Below, in pieces: positions 5,149 through 5,598 of a stretch of 5,598 nt of DNA. The notes under the pieces were generated by a model. It saw only the letters and a program-made list of their open reading frames with translations, made no database searches and had not been told where the DNA came from. The stretch covers positions 1 to 5,598 of the forward strand of contig JBDLIL010000057.1 of NCBI GenBank assembly GCA_039714855.1, given 5' to 3'. The stretch is from JBDLIL01 sp039714855 (GTDB taxonomy: Bacteria > Patescibacteriota > Microgenomatia > UBA1400 > PJMF01). Each line of letters starts with the position of its first letter. Position 1 is the stretch's first letter. The translations under genes were made by a program, and so were the position numbers.

Positions 5149-5292
5149 ATGCCAAAGAGAACATGGAACCCTAAAAGTAAAAAAAGAGTTAGAAAGCATG
5201 GTTTTTTGCGTCGTATGTCTACTCGTTTGGGAAAATTGACAATGAAAAGAAGGCGAAATAAGGGAAGAAAAAGATTGGCTGTAAGTTTATAA
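5149..5292 (+). CDS. rpmH: 50S ribosomal protein L34
   Basis: L34 is a small basic protein of the large ribosomal subunit that binds 23S rRNA. The 47 residues show the family pattern throughout: MPKRTWNPKSKKR at the start, the central HGFLRRM (17-23), and the basic C-terminus with NKGRKRLAVSL. Roughly 40 percent of the residues are Lys or Arg. The length is within the normal range of about 44-48. The ATG at 5149 gives the expected N-terminus. It starts 21 nt after dnaN and ends 10 nt before rnpA; rpmH and rnpA are neighbours in most bacteria. In many bacteria the rpmH-rnpA pair lies on the dnaA side of the origin in the opposite direction. Here it follows dnaN on the same strand. Confidence 0.97.
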   Translation: MPKRTWNPKSKKRVRKHGFLRRMSTRLGKLTMKRRRNKGRKRLAVSL

Positions 5293-5302
5293 TTTTAAGG
5301 GC

Positions 5303-5598
5303 ATGTTTTCAAAAAAATCAAAGTTACCCTTGAGGCAAGAGAGCGATTTTTTTAAAAAATCTCAAAAACACTTCTCTCATTTGTTTTTTTCATACGTCCA
5401 GAAAAAACATAAAACAAATCAAGTGTTAGTAATAGTTCCTAAGAAAAATATTCAGAAAGCTGTTTGGAGAAATCAAGTTAAGAGGAGGATTTATAATTTA
5501 TTAAAAGTCGAGAAAAACTTTATGAAGGGAATTCATTTAGCTTTAATTTTAAGGAAAGATATTAAAAACATTTCAGATTCAAGACTTAGAAAATCATT
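5303..5598 (+). CDS. rnpA: Ribonuclease P protein component (3' end outside window)
   Basis: RnpA is the protein cofactor of RNase P; it helps the catalytic RNA bind precursor tRNAs and remove their 5' leaders. The first 98 residues are visible before the window ends. They contain the diagnostic RNxVKRR motif as RNQVKRRIYN (56-65), preceded by the VLVIVPKKNIQKAV strand and helix that normally lead into it, and by a typical basic N-terminus with a DFF segment (15-17). Most family members have about 110-130 residues, so only a short C-terminal part is missing. The ATG at 5303 is the natural start. AAGGG at 5297-5301 is only 1 nt from the ATG, too close for a standard Shine-Dalgarno site. The 10-nt gap to rpmH indicates co-transcription and perhaps translational coupling. 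Confidence 0.93.
   Translation, partial: MFSKKSKLPLRQESDFFKKSQKHFSHLFFSYVQKKHKTNQVLVIVPKKNIQKAVWRNQVKRRIYNLLKVEKNFMKGIHLALILRKDIKNISDSRLRKS

Noticed and set aside
5042..5239. 65-codon plus-strand frame bridging dnaN and rpmH
   Set aside because: It overlaps both well-supported genes in another frame and its protein matches nothing recognisable. L34 in the other frame is unmistakable.
240..5292. Possible alternative genetic code with UGA as glycine, as in some Patescibacteria
   Set aside because: All four complete genes are full-length without internal TGA codons and glycine is encoded by ordinary GGN codons. All visible stops are TAA or TAG, which is compatible with the standard code but too few to exclude rare UGA use.

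Overview
The window is a chromosomal replication-origin neighbourhood. All genes lie on the plus strand, in the order: 3' end of an unidentified gene, virB4-like ATPase, dnaA, oriC-like gap, dnaN, rpmH, rnpA (cut by the window end). The DNA is AT-rich. Every complete gene uses the standard code and ends in TAA or TAG. Compact dnaA-dnaN-rpmH-rnpA order, a VirB4-family ATPase beside dnaA, missing Shine-Dalgarno motifs and AT-rich DNA together suggest a Candidate Phyla Radiation (Patescibacteria) genome, perhaps Microgenomates. That placement is inference from style and gene order, not from a marker phylogeny.

Left part (1-2301): a Pro/Thr-rich C-terminal tail ends at 156. A GC-rich stem-loop follows (172-194), then a short promoter region and a 653-residue VirB4/TraC-type ATPase with all its nucleotide-binding motifs. 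This is the energy-providing part of a type IV secretion/pilus machine, and the truncated upstream gene may belong to the same cluster. The 100-nt gap before dnaA carries a DnaA-box-like 9-mer and a perfect -10 box.

Centre (2302-4005): an intact 483-residue DnaA, then a 252-nt AT-rich gap that looks like the origin. It has an inverted pair of DnaA boxes directly after the dnaA stop. At its right end is an ordered series of DnaA-box-like sites, a short GC-rich patch, six DnaA-trio-like triplets and an AT-rich stretch, which resembles the basal unwinding system described in Bacillus subtilis. Strand composition changes here: C exceeds G on the plus strand through virB4 and most of dnaA, while G exceeds C in dnaN. 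This supports bidirectional replication starting in or near the gap.

Right part (4006-5598): the sliding clamp gene dnaN, ribosomal protein L34 (rpmH) and the RNase P protein (rnpA), tightly packed. DnaA opens the origin, the DnaN clamp keeps the polymerase on DNA, and L34 and RnpA serve translation and tRNA processing.

The most notable pattern outside the genes is a -10 box (TATAAT three times, TACAAT once) 7-11 nt upstream of four start codons, with no Shine-Dalgarno sequence. Predicted transcripts would begin 1-5 nt before the ATG, so leaderless or near-leaderless mRNAs seem to be the local rule. No defence island, CRISPR array, insertion sequence, tRNA or rRNA was seen.
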